Below are positions 11,921-24,705 of a stretch of 64,000 nucleotides of DNA, in pieces (position 1 is the stretch's first letter; each line of letters opens with the position of its first letter). The notes under the pieces were generated by a model. The model saw only the letters and a program-made list of their open reading frames with translations. It was not told where the DNA came from and did no database searches. The stretch is from Euryodendron excelsum. Lineage: Eukaryota > Streptophyta > Magnoliopsida > Ericales > Pentaphylacaceae. The position numbers and the translations under genes were made by a program. The DNA lies in NCBI GenBank assembly GCA_033060915.1, contig CM065394.1, positions 37,304,001 through 37,368,000 of the forward strand. The letters are read 5' to 3'.

Positions 11921-14438
11921 GTTGTTAATAAAAATAAAAAGGTAAAATAATATTAAAAAAATAAGTAAAAATTTAAAATTTAAAATTTTCTCATTTTATT
12001 TTCTTTTTTCTTGGTAACTCTGGAATCCAGACATATAGTATTACCAATCCACACTAGAATGGAAACCGATAACGTCACGTGACGATATATACAACTTACC
12101 ATCACTTTAATTCTATAAAACTTTCAAAATCAAGAGGAAAATCATATATATATATGTACACACATTACACACACCCATATACACATTCAGTTCTCAAATT
12201 CCTGCACACGTGCAAGTCAAAAGTTTTTACTGTAACTACTGATGAGGTTACTCAAGAAGGAAAGGAAAAAAAAAAAAAGAAGAGATTATTAATCATAAAT
12301 GGTGCAGCTGGGGGTTATGAAAATTTTAATGCGGTTTCTGTTAATAGCTGCTTAAAATATGATAGGTGGTTCAGACAATTAAGCCCGGTGCAGATGGTTT
12401 GGTTCAAATTTATGAAGGACGTATGAAAAAAGAGCTAATGCTTCTTGCTCGTTTATGGGCCGTAGCATTATTGAAAGTGTACAAAAATGTCCAACGGGTA
12501 TGATCCAAATAAAGAAATGGGTCCCACCTATGAAAATATATTTTTTTTCCAAAAGAGGGCACTAAGAGCATCTCCAACCCAATTTGATACATTAGCTAAT
12601 TAAAATATATTTAAAAATTTTATTTTTATTTTAATTAGCCACTTTTTAAAAAAATTCTCCAATCATACTCTTCAGTTTAGCTAGCGACATCATAAATTTT
12701 TCTTTTTTCAATAATTACTGCAAGAAAATATGACCAAAAAAAGAGAGATATTTGTGAAATAATACTATATAAAGTTTAAAGAGCCATTTTTGGCTAGTTA
12801 AACTAAAACTCTCTAAAATAGCGAGCCAATTAGAAGGCTATTTTTTAGGTTTTATAGTTTTTTTTAATTTTTTAATTTTATTTTTTTGGCTTATAAGCAA
12901 AAAAAAATTATAATTTTTTATTTTTTTGCTTTTATAAACTAAAGATAAGCAACAAAAAAAAGCTAAAAAAAAACTGACCATTACTTGCTAAAAAAATCTG
13001 ACCATATAGAGAGCCCAATTTTTTTATTTTTCTTACTATTTTGCTTATAAGTTAAAAAAAAAATTAGGCAAAAAAAATTATACCAAACGAATCTTAATTC
13101 TCTAAGATAGCTAAGAGAGTCACTCAAGAGAGCCTCTAAGCCCTAACTTGACCAAATAATTAGAGATACAAGAAGCCAACATTTCGAGTGGCCAAAATTG
13201 ACTATATAACTTACTCTAATCGCCTTTAGCACCATTTAGATAAAAAAAAAGTTAAGGTTTAGAGTTGTACCATCTAGCCAAAGATAGCATGTAATGGTCA
13301 ATTGTCAGCTGGTAGATACCAATTTAGTCTGGGCTTACTAGGAGTTGAAGGGTCTAGCTAAGCGACTATACCATCAATCAGTGGCTAACTGATGGTAGTA
13401 TTTTTTAGAAGTTAAAAAATAATGTTTATTACCATCAAAGATGGTAATTTAGTGGCAAGTGAGTTATTCTGTAGTTTTGGTTATAGGAGGTTACAAGTTT
13501 AATGCGTACGAATGCTTTTTATTCACTGACTCTGTTAGGCCATCTGTTTGTTTATTTAGCCTTTGATGGTACTGTGGTTACGAACTCGCCTTCTTAAACA
13601 GTAGTTATGGCTCAAACTGAATATTATATGGCAGATGAGAATTCTTATGATCACGCATAAATAAATCGTTATTATCGGTTGTCTCCTCCCACTTTTTTGT
13701 TGAGTCAAAAAAAAAATCATGTTTATTTGATCTTTTCAAAATAAGCCTTGCGAGTAAGCTAATATCCCGACCCATCCTCAATAGGGGGTGGAATTTAATC
13801 GTCGTTGGCATTTTCCACCCAACCCAGTTGAGCTCCTCTTCATTCTTTTGGATGGCCTCGCGTCAAGGGATACACTTGTCTGTCTCGAACTAATACTATA
13901 AGAATTGAAGTCCCGACTCTACATGCTGCACAACTTTCACTTTTCTTGAGCCCACTTGTTCGTCTCCTCCGCCTCATTTTATGTGTTCTACTCGACTTTT
14001 GCACAATCATTGAATAAGAAATCCATAAAAACTATTTAAATAAAGTTTTTAGGTAATTGTTAAAATTTTAACTTTTAAAACCATCGTAAAATCATTATTT
14101 CAGAAAATAAAAAGCTAGGCACATAAGCGGTGAACGGAATAAAGGAGACGAGCCAAAATTTAATAGACAACACTAGAATAAGATTGCTCAGCTAGATTCT
14201 TGCTCCGACTTGTTTGAAATTAATTTAAACAAGTTAAACTCATTTAAATATCGTTAAATATTTTGAGTTTTTTACTCAAATTTGGCATAGACTGTATAAA
14301 AAATTCAAACTACTCAATTGTGTGATCGACATGATTAAAACTTTGTAATGATAAAATTGAAAGATAAATAAATCAAACTTAAAACTCCACTGGTTGTGAG
14401 TAATTCTATGTTCAAGTCCATTATGCAAGCAACCCAAA
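11921..14438. other. AT-rich intergenic DNA
   Basis: No gene is recognised. The stretch from 12560 to 13140 begins with 'taagagcatctccaaccc', a terminal-like motif of common plant MITEs, and is very AT-rich with many 'ttttt' and 'aaaaa' runs. I could not define its other end or a target-site duplication. A segment at 13565-13720 is related to one at about 21724-21856 and is noted separately. Confidence 0.45.
13565..13720 (+). repeat. Dispersed repeat related to 21724-21856 (SINE-like relic)
   Basis: This shares, in the same order, 'ggttacga', 'gactcgcc/ggactcac', 'tatggctcaaa', 'aagaat/gaattc' and 'ctcc...cacttttt' blocks with the segment at 21724-21856. That segment ends in a long poly-A. 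Poly-A-tailed dispersed copies suggest a SINE or processed retroelement family, but the tRNA-like head is not clear here. Confidence 0.4.
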
Positions 14439-14658
14439 GGGCTGGTTTAGTGGTTAAAGTTTGGGACTTAGGGATTTGCTTTTTCAAGATATTAGGTTCG
14501 AAACCTCTCAAGTACTATCAATTTTTTGGAACAACTTCAAGATTTTTAGCCTAGTAATTACCCGATTTGTATAGAACAGAGAGATTATACAAGTTTCGAA
14601 ATTAGTCGAAGTGCGTGTAAACTGGTCCGGACACCCTGTTATAAAAAAAAAAAAAAAA
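14439..14658 (+). mobile_element. tRNA-derived SINE
   Basis: The head contains a good RNA polymerase III A box (gtttagtggttaaag, about 14445) and, about 35 bp further on, a perfect B box (ggttcgaaacc, 14495-14505). The body ends with 'gtccggacaccctgtta' and a poly-A run at 14643-14658. Imperfect flanking duplications are possible ('aagtccattatgcaagc' before, 'aagtccgtgacataagc' after). Size (about 220 bp), internal promoter and A-tail all fit a plant tRNA-derived SINE. It relies on LINE machinery, none of which is present in this window. Confidence 0.82.
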
Positions 14659-15200
14659 GTCCGTGACATAAGCTATATAAAAGAGGGATTCCCATTAAAT
14701 GATGACAAGTGGTGAGTAGGGATAGTCATGGTCTCGATAGGCCCAAGCCCGCCCATAAATTATAGAGGTTAAAACAAATTTTTAGGCTCAATTAGTTTAA
14801 TGCATGGATTTAAAAATAATCTTTGAAGTCTAACTCAGGCCGACCCGAAATATATAAAAAATAATATATTTTTATATTTTAATATATATATGTAATTAAA
14901 TTTTATGTTATTTAATATTATTTTTATAAAAAAATTATTTATTAAATAAAATTAAGATTAAATGAAAAGGCTTGAATAGACTTAAAAATATAATTTTTTT
15001 AATTAAAAAATTTTAAAATTTAATTTTAAACCCGATAAAATTTATTTTTAATATAAACTCAGTTGAGCCCGGCTAGCCCGTTTAATATTCAATTCTAACT
15101 GAGTGAATACATTAACAACGTACATGAATTTCGGATAAACTTTTAAAAAAATATCTAAGCATTCAATACTACAGAACTGAACTATTTTCTAAAAGGGAGA
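14659..15200. other. AT-rich intergenic DNA with 'gcccggc' repeat ends
   Basis: No gene is present. The sequence from about 14725 ('gtctcgataggcccaagcccgccc') to about 15085 ('gttgagcccggctagcccg') has GC-rich ends resembling the 'gcccggcccg' dispersed plant repeats, around a nearly pure A/T centre. No target-site duplication was identified. Confidence 0.35.
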
Positions 15201-15439
15201 CCTTTCCTTTAAGCCCCACAGCTAGTGGTCACCGATCACCGGCGTAAGTTCTTTTCTTCTTTATTTTGCTTTGGAACCTCGGTTGCACGGGACAGTTATA
15301 GGGTGGCGCACGCTTTCAAAAGACGAGACCCGCGCACAAACCGCCTCTCCTCCTCATCCTCACTCCCCGCTTACAGCCAAAAAATTTATTACAGCAGCGC
15401 AACTTGCACACCCCACACACCCTGCGTGCGTTGAAATCC

Positions 15440-16175
15440 CCAAAAATCTCAACAGTAGGGTGAGAGAAAGAAAAGGGCGACTATTTTAATCAGAGAAGTC
15501 TCGGAGAGAGATTGTTTATTTTAGTGAGAGAGCAGAGTTTTAGAGAGAGAGAGAGAGAGGGTGCTTGTTTCTCACTCTTTCGGTCTGGCATATGAGGAAA
15601 TGAAAACAGTGATTCAAAGGCAGCTGGATCCAGCCCCCAATTTCGCCATTGAAATCTCTCTCTCAACGTGTTGTAGTATCTCTCGTGCTTGTCTGTATTG
15701 CATTCTCTTATCTGTCTTCGTTAATCAAATCCGTTTTTTTTCTTTCTTACCTGCCTTTCTGTCTCTCAGAGAGTGAACTTTCTGATCGAGTTATTTGTAT
15801 GATGCGTAAACGTATACAGCTTGAGCGCATGCTTCAAAACAGAAGAGATTGATTCTAGGAATTTCAGCCGGTTTAGCTTCTTGATTTAACCTTTGCACTA
15901 CTGAAGAAGCTTTGAGTTAGTATCATCCATACATATATGGTATATCTCTTTTTCATAAAACTGTACTTAGAATTCTGAAGCGATTAGTCTGTTTCATCCT
16001 ACTTATTGATTGATTCGAGCTTTTTCTTAGATCTTCAAGGTTTTTGGCTTAATTTTCATGAATGAGCTCTCTCTGTGAAATAATATTTGTTTGTTACCAG
16101 AAATCTAACCGTTTATTCATTCTTATTGTCAGTTTCTAGGTGAAAATCTGGTAGATTAAGACCAGAGAATTGAAG
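15440..16175 (+). promoter_or_regulatory. Probable 5' leader of the BRX-like gene
   Basis: The region upstream of the BRX-like start codon carries a (GA)n/CT-rich leader at 15540-15560 and a run of short upstream open frames. One, starting at the ATG at 15601, continues to a stop at 15776. An acceptor-like 'ttcttattgtcag' ends near 16132, suggesting an intron within the 5' UTR. The transcription start cannot be fixed from sequence. Confidence 0.45.
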
Positions 16176-19100
16176 ATGCTGACATGTCTTGATTGTTCGA
16201 AGCAGCTCGGCGGAGGATCACTCCACCAAGAAGAAGACGACACCGCCCCAACACCAAGCACAAAGCAAACCATTAAAGCTCTGACCGCTCAGGTACGTAT
16301 ACATTCATTAGTTTCGATGTTATGCTCTCAATTTTCGGGTCTCGGATAGCTATGTAATTTGCTAATGAGGCGTTTATTCTATTTTCAGATCAAGGACATT
16401 GCGGTAAAAGCGTCGGGAGCATATAAGCACTGCAAGCCGTGTTCTGGATCGTCAAATCACAACCAGAACAAGAACTATGCCGATTCTGAGGCTGCGTCAA
16501 TGTCGGAGAGGTTTCATTGCACTTACCGAAGAACTGGTAGCTCAAGCTCGGCACCGAAACTGTGGCGGAGGAAGGAAATGGAGGCGAGGCTGAAGGGGCT
16601 TTCCAGCGGCGAAGGCACGCCGGCGTCAGTGAGCGGCCGAACCGAGTCTATAGTGTTAATGGAGGATGATGAGCCCAAGGAATGGATTGCGCAGGTGGAG
16701 CCTGGTGTTATTATCACCTTTGTTTCTCTGCCTCAGGGTGGGAACGATCTGAAGCGCATTCGATTCAGGTAGTACCTTGTTCTCTGTTCTTGATCTAATT
16801 TTGAAAGTTCTGATTTGTTTGCGAGCGATCACATGTATTCAGTACAGTAGAGATGACTTGTTGGGCCATGGCCTTTGCCCATATGGATATTTTAATTGAC
16901 AGTACTGATGCAGCTGCACTGAATTTGCATGTGAAGTCACACTCATTTGCTTTCACCCGAAATTAAGGAGGTGGTCCCAAACCCAAGATGGGTCTTCCAT
17001 GAGGGTTTAACTTCCATGTAGAATTAAGGCCAGGCTTCGTCGCCTTTCAAAGGAAATCAGACCATGTGATAAAAACTATAAAGTATAAATAAAAGGCATA
17101 AAAAAATCAGGGATTGGGACTGTCTGATAGGTCTTGTTTTCTTGATGAATAATTCTGAAGGTCAACTGGTTTTAAGAGAATCAACTATGCAATTTGAAAT
17201 TTTTTTACCCCATTCTTAGAAAACTTGCTAAAATGTCGATTTTAGTTGAAATTAAATGATTGAATTTGTCAGATCATGGCTGTCGTGGTGCACTATAGTG
17301 AGGCATCACATAGCGAGTCCTGGGCCTCATAACTTCATCTTGGAATTTGGTGGGTTTATTGGGTACGTTTTAGTACTGCTCAGGGCAAATCTTTGTTATC
17401 TTTGTGCAACACCATGAATTGTATGGCCATCTACATATTAAGCACAGGACTAGAACTAACAACTTGCCCGTTGAATATGTGGGTGTTGGTACCCACCTTT
17501 CACCGGGTTGTGAATCCTGCAACAAAAATCTCATAGTTTGATGATAGTGACCATTTACACGGAGATAAAACACTCAAAAAGGCGATTCCACACCTGCTTC
17601 CTGTTTGTGAATTAAAAATTGTTTTTTCATGAATGGTAAGTTGTGTAACATATGCTGTTTTCACCTATTGGCTTGTTACTTGTGCTAGATTGCAGATTTA
17701 AGGAGACTTATGTCAGAGAATTACAAATTTATATCATCATGATTATTAATGTTATGCTGCTTGGTATTTCACACTAGCCAGTTTGCCTGCATGGAGCTGC
17801 CCACCTTAATAAAGTGAGGAGCTAATTTGTAGTTTTACTGGCTGCCTTTGACTTGTGCAGATAGGAATGGAGAAAAAGAGTGTTGACATATGAGAGTATT
17901 ATTAATAAATAACACTCTGTTAGTTTTACTAATGACTCAGTGTATAATTATATTTGTACTGAGGTAAGGACCAGAAATCCTGGCCGGTCAAAAGTCAGTG
18001 CACGGTTTTTTTTTTTTAGCTAAACTTGTTTGACTGGAAAATTTGGTACTACTGTTATCGTGATTATATTTTTACTACTATAATGTCTGTTGTGATTATG
18101 TGACTCTAGGTTTGTCATTTTGCTCCGTATGTTGAGCTATTTTGCCCTATAATGCTGAGACAAATATAAACGTCTTCACAGTAGATGCAGTCAGGGAACA
18201 GGAGTGATGTCCCCTGCATTTGATACGAAGACAACCTACATTTTTGTCATTTTTTTTAGATGATAGAACATAATAGTTGGCATAGCTTGTACAACCATAA
18301 AAACAAACACAAAAAGTAGTCCTGAACACCAAGCTTTGTAATTCTGAAGGGCAACTGGTAGATCTATGCTTTTGCAGGTGAAACCAAGATGTTAAGAAGA
18401 ATGGTTGAGAGCCACAACCAAAAGCATCTGAAAGTACTGGGCAGGTTGGGCCAGGGATTGCATCTCTATTCATTTCTCTGGCCCCATAATTGCATACCGC
18501 TGCTTGTAACAATCTGTATAATTAACAAAAGAACCATTTGTGGTGGTAATATGTGTTGCTTAGGTTGATCCCAATCTCAATGATCCAATTGTATAAAATA
18601 TCTTCAATACTGGCCTCATTTTCACGATGGTCCCGTTAGTGGTGGGTGTAATTATCAATTAAATGGCTTTGTCCCTTAACTGACACCCATGTGAACCAGT
18701 TTGATGCGCAGATATGTTCATGTATATCCTCTTATTGTAAGTCATTTCATGATTCTGACATTCTAATACCCAGGTAGATACTTGATCTATTGCCCTGAGG
18801 CATTCTTCCAGATAATGTTTTGTATATATAGTCAGGAGTGCTGATGTTTGCTCCCTTGTTTTGGGCAGTCGTGAAATGTTCAATAAATGGCAAGCTCAAA
18901 GGTGGTGGGCTGAGAACTATGACAAGGTTATGGAATTATACAATGTTCAGAGGTTCAATCACCAAGCAGTACCATTGCCCACGCCAACACAATCTGTGGA
19001 CGAGGTGAGCTTTCACCCACTAAGAGTGACTGATATTAGAGATAATGATCATGTATTTTATCACAAATTTAAAAAGTGGATCTTTCTCATCTTTTAATTT

Positions 19101-20785
19101 GTGGATAATGATTTCAGCAGTGCTTGTACCAACTGCTGTTTGAATGGTCAATTGATCAATCATTAAAAAATGATTCCATTCAAATTTGAGGAATGATATT
19201 GTACATTTATATTATCGGTAAATGGTGGAGATTACATCATTCCTCCCCGTTGTTACATGCATATGAAATACACTGAAATTGTCTTCAAATCATTTAACTG
19301 AATACATTGTCATGACATGTAGAGGATCATTTTACTGTCATTTTTTGTGCCAACTTCCGTTCATGGATGGATTTGTGCTCTAAAATTCCATCCAAGCATA
19401 AGGCAATAATTTCATTTGAGATACTTGTCGTGATATATTACTATTTGGGGTTGAAAATCACTTCCTTTTCCAGAGCTCAAAGATTGAATCTGCTGAAGGC
19501 AGCCCTGTGACACCACCACTCAGCAAAGAGCGCCTACCCCGCAACTTCCACCATCCTAAGGGAATGGGCTACTCTTCATCAGATTCACTTGACCACCACC
19601 CAATCCAAGCCCTCCATTATTATGATGCTGGTGGTCTTGCTTCAACCCCAAAACTCTCAAGCATCAGTGGTGCAAAAACTGAGACATCATCAGTAGATGC
19701 TTCTGCAAGGACTAGCTCATCAAGAGAGGCAGATCACTCAGGGGAGCTCTCCATCAGCAATGCTAGTGATTTGGAGACTGAATGGGTTGAACAGGATGAG
19801 CCCGGAGTCTACATCACTATCAGAGCATTGCCTGGAGGCACTAGGGAGCTTAGACGTGTCCGGTTCAGGTAAGTAAATTTATTTTGTGTGTTCTCAAAGA
19901 AACTGAAACTGCACATGGGTATAAAGCTATCTTGGTAGCTTTTTACCGTTACTTTAGTGGTAAAGTCTAAAACAAGTTAACAACAGTATTGAGTGAAAAA
20001 TAGGGCTCATTTTGATTGACCTTATTCTGGTTCTGCTGCCCACTTGTACTGTGGTGGCAATATCAAGATTGACTTGGAGGCACCGTTGAGTACTTGTCTG
20101 GAGTTTGGGGTAGGGAAAGTAAGCGGGAGAGAAAGAGTAGGGGAAGTGATTTAAATTTTCTTTCTCTTCCCTCACGAGCTAACCACACTTCCTTTTGTTT
20201 TTTCACATGTTTGTAGAATTTTCAATTACCAATATCAGCAACGGATGAAAATCTTTATTGGTATTCGATACATTTGAAAATAATTGTTTTTTCTGTTTGT
20301 CAATCTAGATTCCAGAGTGACACATTTAGTTATAACTCCATAACTTTATTTCATTTTATTCTGGTGACTTGATGGTGACTCTAAATTTATCCAAGGTTCA
20401 AGCTATGGTGGTGAAAACTCAAGCGTCTTTGTTGTTGTCCATGGTTTTCAATATTTTCTGTTGCTGATGAGTTTTCCTCGGGTTTACTCATTAATTTTGT
20501 GTGCACCCAATAGATGTAAAGTCCCTGGTTTGTCTTCCCCTACTACGACCTGGGCCTTTGGTTTCCTAATCTTCCGGAGCCCGTTATAGAATACATCTGC
20601 ACAGAGCTCGATGCTTTAATTTTGTTTGTTTTTTTTCTAACAAATCGGAACTGTTTGGATCGTGCTGACTCGAACATTAAATTTTCTTTCCTAATGTTTG
20701 TTGCAGCCGAGAAAGGTTTGGAGAAATGCATGCAAGAGTGTGGTGGGAAGAGAACCGAGCCAGGATACAAGAACAGTATTTGTGA
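16176..20785 (+). CDS. BRXL4: BREVIS RADIX-like protein (BRXL2/BRXL4 type), complete, five exons
   Basis: BRX-family proteins are plant-specific regulators that sit at the plasma membrane or nucleus. They act in root and vascular growth, cell polarity and, for the BRXL2/L4 branch, LAZY-linked gravity and branch-angle responses. Exons are 16176-16292, 16389-16768, 18869-19004, 19474-19868 and 20707-20785 (1107 nt, 368 aa); all introns are GT-AG. The N-terminus MLTCLDCSK has the paired cysteines conserved in the family and likely palmitoylated. A conserved segment (IKDIAVKASGAY) begins at residue 40. The first BRX domain spans about 134-196 (EPKEW, then WQAQRWW). The second spans about 312-368 (DEPGVYITI, then MHARVWWEENRARI). 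Serine/threonine-rich linkers separate the domains. The KTETSSVDAS linker and the N-terminus fit BRXL2/BRXL4 better than BRX itself. I cannot separate those two paralogues by eye, so the symbol is a best guess. Confidence 0.95.
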
Positions 20786-20961
20786 TTCAGCCCAATGAGG
20801 TGGTGGCCTTGTAGATTGTGTTTCTATTCTAAATTATGTGTTTTAATTGTCCTCTGTTTGGGCGCAGTGATATCTACAAAAGCTTTCTAATTAAGTGTGC
20901 ATTTGGTTAAGCTTTTTTTTTTGTTTGGCTTTTTGTTTTTTTTTTTAGGTCAAAAAGCTTA

Positions 20962-21133
20962 GGGTCGTTTGGTACACTTGCTTTCAATTTTTAGTTTTTT
21001 TTGGTTTTTTTAGATTAAAACAAGCCAAAAAAAAGCTAAAAGCTAATAAGTTTTTTAAAATTATTTTTTGTTTTTTTCCGTTTAGCATTTTTTAAGCTAG
21101 TTTTTTAGTAAAAAAAATTAAACCAAACAGACC
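20962..21133. mobile_element. Small Tourist-like MITE relic downstream of the BRX-like gene
   Basis: The left end, gggtcgtttggta, and the reverse complement of the right end, cggtctgtttggttt, form an imperfect inverted repeat of the PIF/Harbinger Tourist kind. The interior is T-rich in the left half and A-rich in places. A 3-bp TTA-like duplication is possible on the left but not clean on the right, so the class is tentative. Confidence 0.45.
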
Positions 21134-21639
21134 GTAAGTAGTGCCCGCCAGTACTTAATTTGGTTCTCCCAATGACTTTGTGGATTGAGGGTTTTCTCCC
21201 TCATTCTTCTTTTCCAGTGCAGAAGCTGAAGATGATAGCAAATGTTAAATTTTTTTTAGGTCTGATTTGTTTAATGAGTGCACTTTGAAATTGGGCTTGG
21301 TATTTGATTTTAGGCTTAATGAAGTTTTTTTTGTATGGACCCGGTTCTACCCGATCAATGTCCACTCTTATATAGAGGGAAAATTGTAATGGATCTGACC
21401 CATGTTATCTTGTGTTGAATCTCATACCTATGGAAACCGTTAGATAGACAAACGATTCCGAATGACATCCTTGATAAGCACCTTGATAAGCACTTTGTTA
21501 ATGCATTTTTACGTATATGCAAGTAGGCCATGTAATTGGAAATTATGTATGGTATTACTTTATGAAAATAAATAAATAATAAAAAGTGAATAAAAAGTGC
21601 AGGTGATGTTTGCTTACTTTATCCAAGTTAAATTATGAG

Positions 21640-21856
21640 AAAGTCGTTGACTTCAGCAGTTGGACTTAGAATCCCGCTCTATTTTTAACGATCGCGTGTT
21701 CGAAGGTTGAATGTTGTTTGTACTTCAGTGGGGTTACGATGACGGACTCACTCTTCTAGATCAATAATTATGGCTCAAATTAAGAATCATGCCCAAATGA
21801 AATTATTACGCTGGTCATCCTTTCTCACTTTTTCACTAAAAAAAAAAAAAAAAAAG
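21640..21856 (+). repeat. Poly-A-tailed SINE-like relic
   Basis: This ends in a poly-A run at 21838-21855 and contains 'gcgtgttcgaaggttgaa', a degraded B-box-like word. Its second half is related to 13565-13720. Without a convincing A box or target-site duplication this stays a probable, not certain, SINE. Confidence 0.4.
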
Positions 21857-21989
21857 AATTTTAATCCAAAAGAGAACATCAATATCGTAGGTGAAATAAA
21901 GTCTACATCTGAGAAGTAGAACGTAATTCAATTTATATTGTACCTGACCATTGAGATAATGGATATTTAACAACTTTGATGTGTTACAG

Positions 21990-22489
21990 TGGACTCGTTT
22001 TGTATTGGAGATCAAGATCCATAGTAAATTATGAACTATATTGAGTTGGAAACGTGCTAGACATCAAGATACATAGCAAAATATGGACTATGCTGATATT
22101 TTTCAAAATTTCGTCGTTTAGGCCTCGAAATTTCGTAATTTTTCCGTTTTAAGAAACTTTTGTTTCGGTAATAATTTTGTCTAGAAATTTTTGTTTTCAT
22201 TGCCGTTTGTTTTAGAATATTTCTTCAGGTCTTTAATATTTAAATTTAGGCTTAACTTGAATTTGTTATTTTTAGTAATTTTCTTATTTTCTTAATTGTA
22301 ATCTTAAATTTCAGCAATTGGATTTAGGGTTTGTGTTTATCTTATAAATACAATGCAAAGACTCTGCCTAAAGGGAGATATAGTTTTTGATAATTAATAG
22401 AATGTTTGTTTATGAGAATTGATTTCTCTCTTTGTATTCTTGTGCTTTGTTATGAGAATATTATACTTGTTCACGCTATTCTTGCTACA
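21990..22489 (+). repeat. LTR copy A of a gypsy family (plus orientation)
   Basis: This matches LTR copies B, C and D over 'aactttgtctagaaattttt', 'ttgcgtttgtttt'-like words, 'gggagatatag' and 'atgagaattgatttctctct'. It ends in CTACA directly before a primer-binding site. Its 5' part is degenerate and carries an internal duplication of the 'atcaagat(c/a)catag' segment, so the start is approximate. Confidence 0.8.
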
Positions 22490-22503
22490 GTTGGTATCAA
22501 AGC
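22490..22503 (+). other. Primer-binding site after LTR copy A
   Basis: gttggtatcaaagc follows the LTR end and matches the usual initiator-Met tRNA primer site (tggtatcagagc) with one change. A gag-like start (ATG at 22509, then MTPKAPNRRGG) follows, which fixes the orientation as plus. Confidence 0.8.
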
Positions 22504-22508
22504 TAATC

Positions 22509-23441
22509 ATGACACCCAAGGCACCTAACAGACGTGGTGGTAAGGTTGCTAAGAACAAGAATATATATGATCGAAACGATGCTACATGAGATGCACATTT
22601 GGAGGAGCGAATGCAACGGATGGAGCAATGGGTGGATAAGTTTAAACCTTTGATCCAATAGATTGCCGTTGCAATTCAATCTCACAACCGCCTACTGATC
22701 AATGCGTTGATGGAATAAGTTGTTGTCCTCGTGACTAGTTAATGTAGAGATTTGTTTCTAAATCAACGTTTTGTAGAGAAGGAGATTGTTAAAGAAGAAA
22801 TAATTAAGAATAAAGATATTCTTGATTTTTTTGAATAATTCAAAGCATTGGGATTTACCACCAATCTGTACGAGTACCTTGATGATAGTGAAGTGTTTGA
22901 GCACAATTGCTTATTCGCTTCGACAATTATTCTAGATCTTGTAGTAGATTGGAGTAAATCACTAATTTTTTATAAAGAGTGCTCCATTGATAAAAATTAT
23001 TCCATTAATGAAGAACAATTCATTATTTGATTGCATTCTAAAAAGGTACAATTAGAGTCCCTAATTACCAGGTAATATTAGTTATTATTTGTGTGTTATT
23101 TATCATTTTTATATAACTGTAGTATTTTCACGTTTTACACGCCTTAAGTAGATTTGAAGATAAAACCAAATAAAATAAAACAATGTGATGTACATTATCT
23201 ATATGAGTGAGTGTGTATATTATATTATATATATTTTTTACTTTATATCTATTATATCTTATTATTGTAATATATATATATCATTTGATTTGTGTGTGCA
23301 GGTGAGGCGGTCGATAAAGAGAAAAGGAGAAAAGGAAAGACGAAGAAAATGAGGGAATGAAGAAAAAAATAAATAAATAAAACAACTCGGCTATAAAAAG
23401 GGGAGAGAGGAGACGGAAGAAAATAGCAGAGAGGAAGATAG

Positions 23442-23478
<37 letters not shown>

Positions 23479-24705
23479 CATTCAATTATTTTCTTTTTTA
23501 GGGGTAGATTTTTCAGTTAGTTTGCTAGCAACTTTTTACTCAATTAATTTTTTCTTTTGGTCTTTTTTTTACTGTTATTCTGCTATAATAAACCTTATAT
23601 TTATGAAATTATTTTTCAAGCCATGTCTTTTCAATACTATGAGTAGCTAGTTTTATTCTTAGAGCCAATTGTGAAGAACATCTAAGGATCTTGGAATATT
23701 AACGGAGGTAATTGAGTCTTCATTGTTTTATCTTTAAAATCTTTCAATTCTTGGTAATTAGATTCTAGATCTTTGAGAAAATTTAGATTCTTGACTAAGT
23801 TTGGTAATTTTTATGCACAAATCTTAGTTTGGTATAGTTATTGCACAAATCGATGGTATGAATCTATGGCTTTAATTTTATTATTCTACATTTAATTATT
23901 GTTGAATTTTTGTTCTAATAGCTTAATCTTCTCAATCAAATGTTCAAGACGAAACCAATGATTTGAGTTACAAAACCGTCGTTAGAATTTCAGGTGAATC
24001 AGGTAATCGGATCAATTGGATTCAAAATTTTTTTATTTAATTTAATTAAAGTCTCATTCTACAACCATCAATCCTCACAAATTAAATTATTTTGCTTTGG
24101 TTACCATTTTTTGCAATAATTGTCTAATTGTCATTGGTACTTTTCAAGGTGAAATTCAAACAAGTTGATTTAGGTTCAAACTAAAGCTATTGTAACACTA
24201 CAGTATCTAGTATGACTTAGTTGATATCTAATTTTTTATTGAGGGTGAATTTTAGTACCTAACTTTGCATTGATAACTGTTCCATGTGAATCGACTCCGA
24301 TCTTACTAGATTTTATTTACTGTTTCGCTATACTTACACTTGGGTGCTAATAGATTGCCATATTTTGGGCGTAACTATTATTAAAAGAACTTCAAATGAC
24401 GCTTTCAATAATTTTTCTAACTAGTTGGATTTAAATCCGAGGCAACAAGGTACATATATGCTTCCAAATTCTTTTGCATGCTTTCAAGACGACCACTACT
24501 ATGAAGATGCATTCTATTTCATGGAGCTCAACTACTCTTCTTCATTATTGATTAAGAAGATGATTATTGAGTATTTTATTTTGGCTCACTGGACTGATTG
24601 GATGGACATTGTAACAAAGGTTGGAAAGTATAAAGTGTTGTGCTTTCAGATTCCAAACTCAAGGACGAGTTTTTTCAACACGGGGAGAATGATGCAAATT
24701 GGACT
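22509..24705 (+). pseudogene. Deleted and decayed gypsy interior between LTR copies A and B
   Basis: The 5' end starts as gag (MTPKAPNRRGGKVAKNKNIY) and soon meets stops. The 3' end reads NSRTSFFNTG-like and then an acidic tail, the usual end of plant gypsy pol. The middle lacks reverse transcriptase and integrase. It instead holds AT-rich sequence with a TATA-like 'ctataaaaagg' near 23390, a (GA)n tract at 23445-23474, and a stretch near 24290-24350 resembling gypsy LTR-flank sequence. This may be a second, nested element whose ends I could not find. No functional protein can be made from it. Confidence 0.6.

Noticed and set aside
12079..12426. 115-codon plus-strand frame in the intergenic region
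   Set aside because: It passes through poly-A and simple repeats and has no similarity to known proteins.
18147..18512. 121-codon minus-strand frame in intron 2 of the BRX-like gene
   Set aside because: No recognisable domain and atypical composition. It lies entirely within an intron between two well-supported exons.
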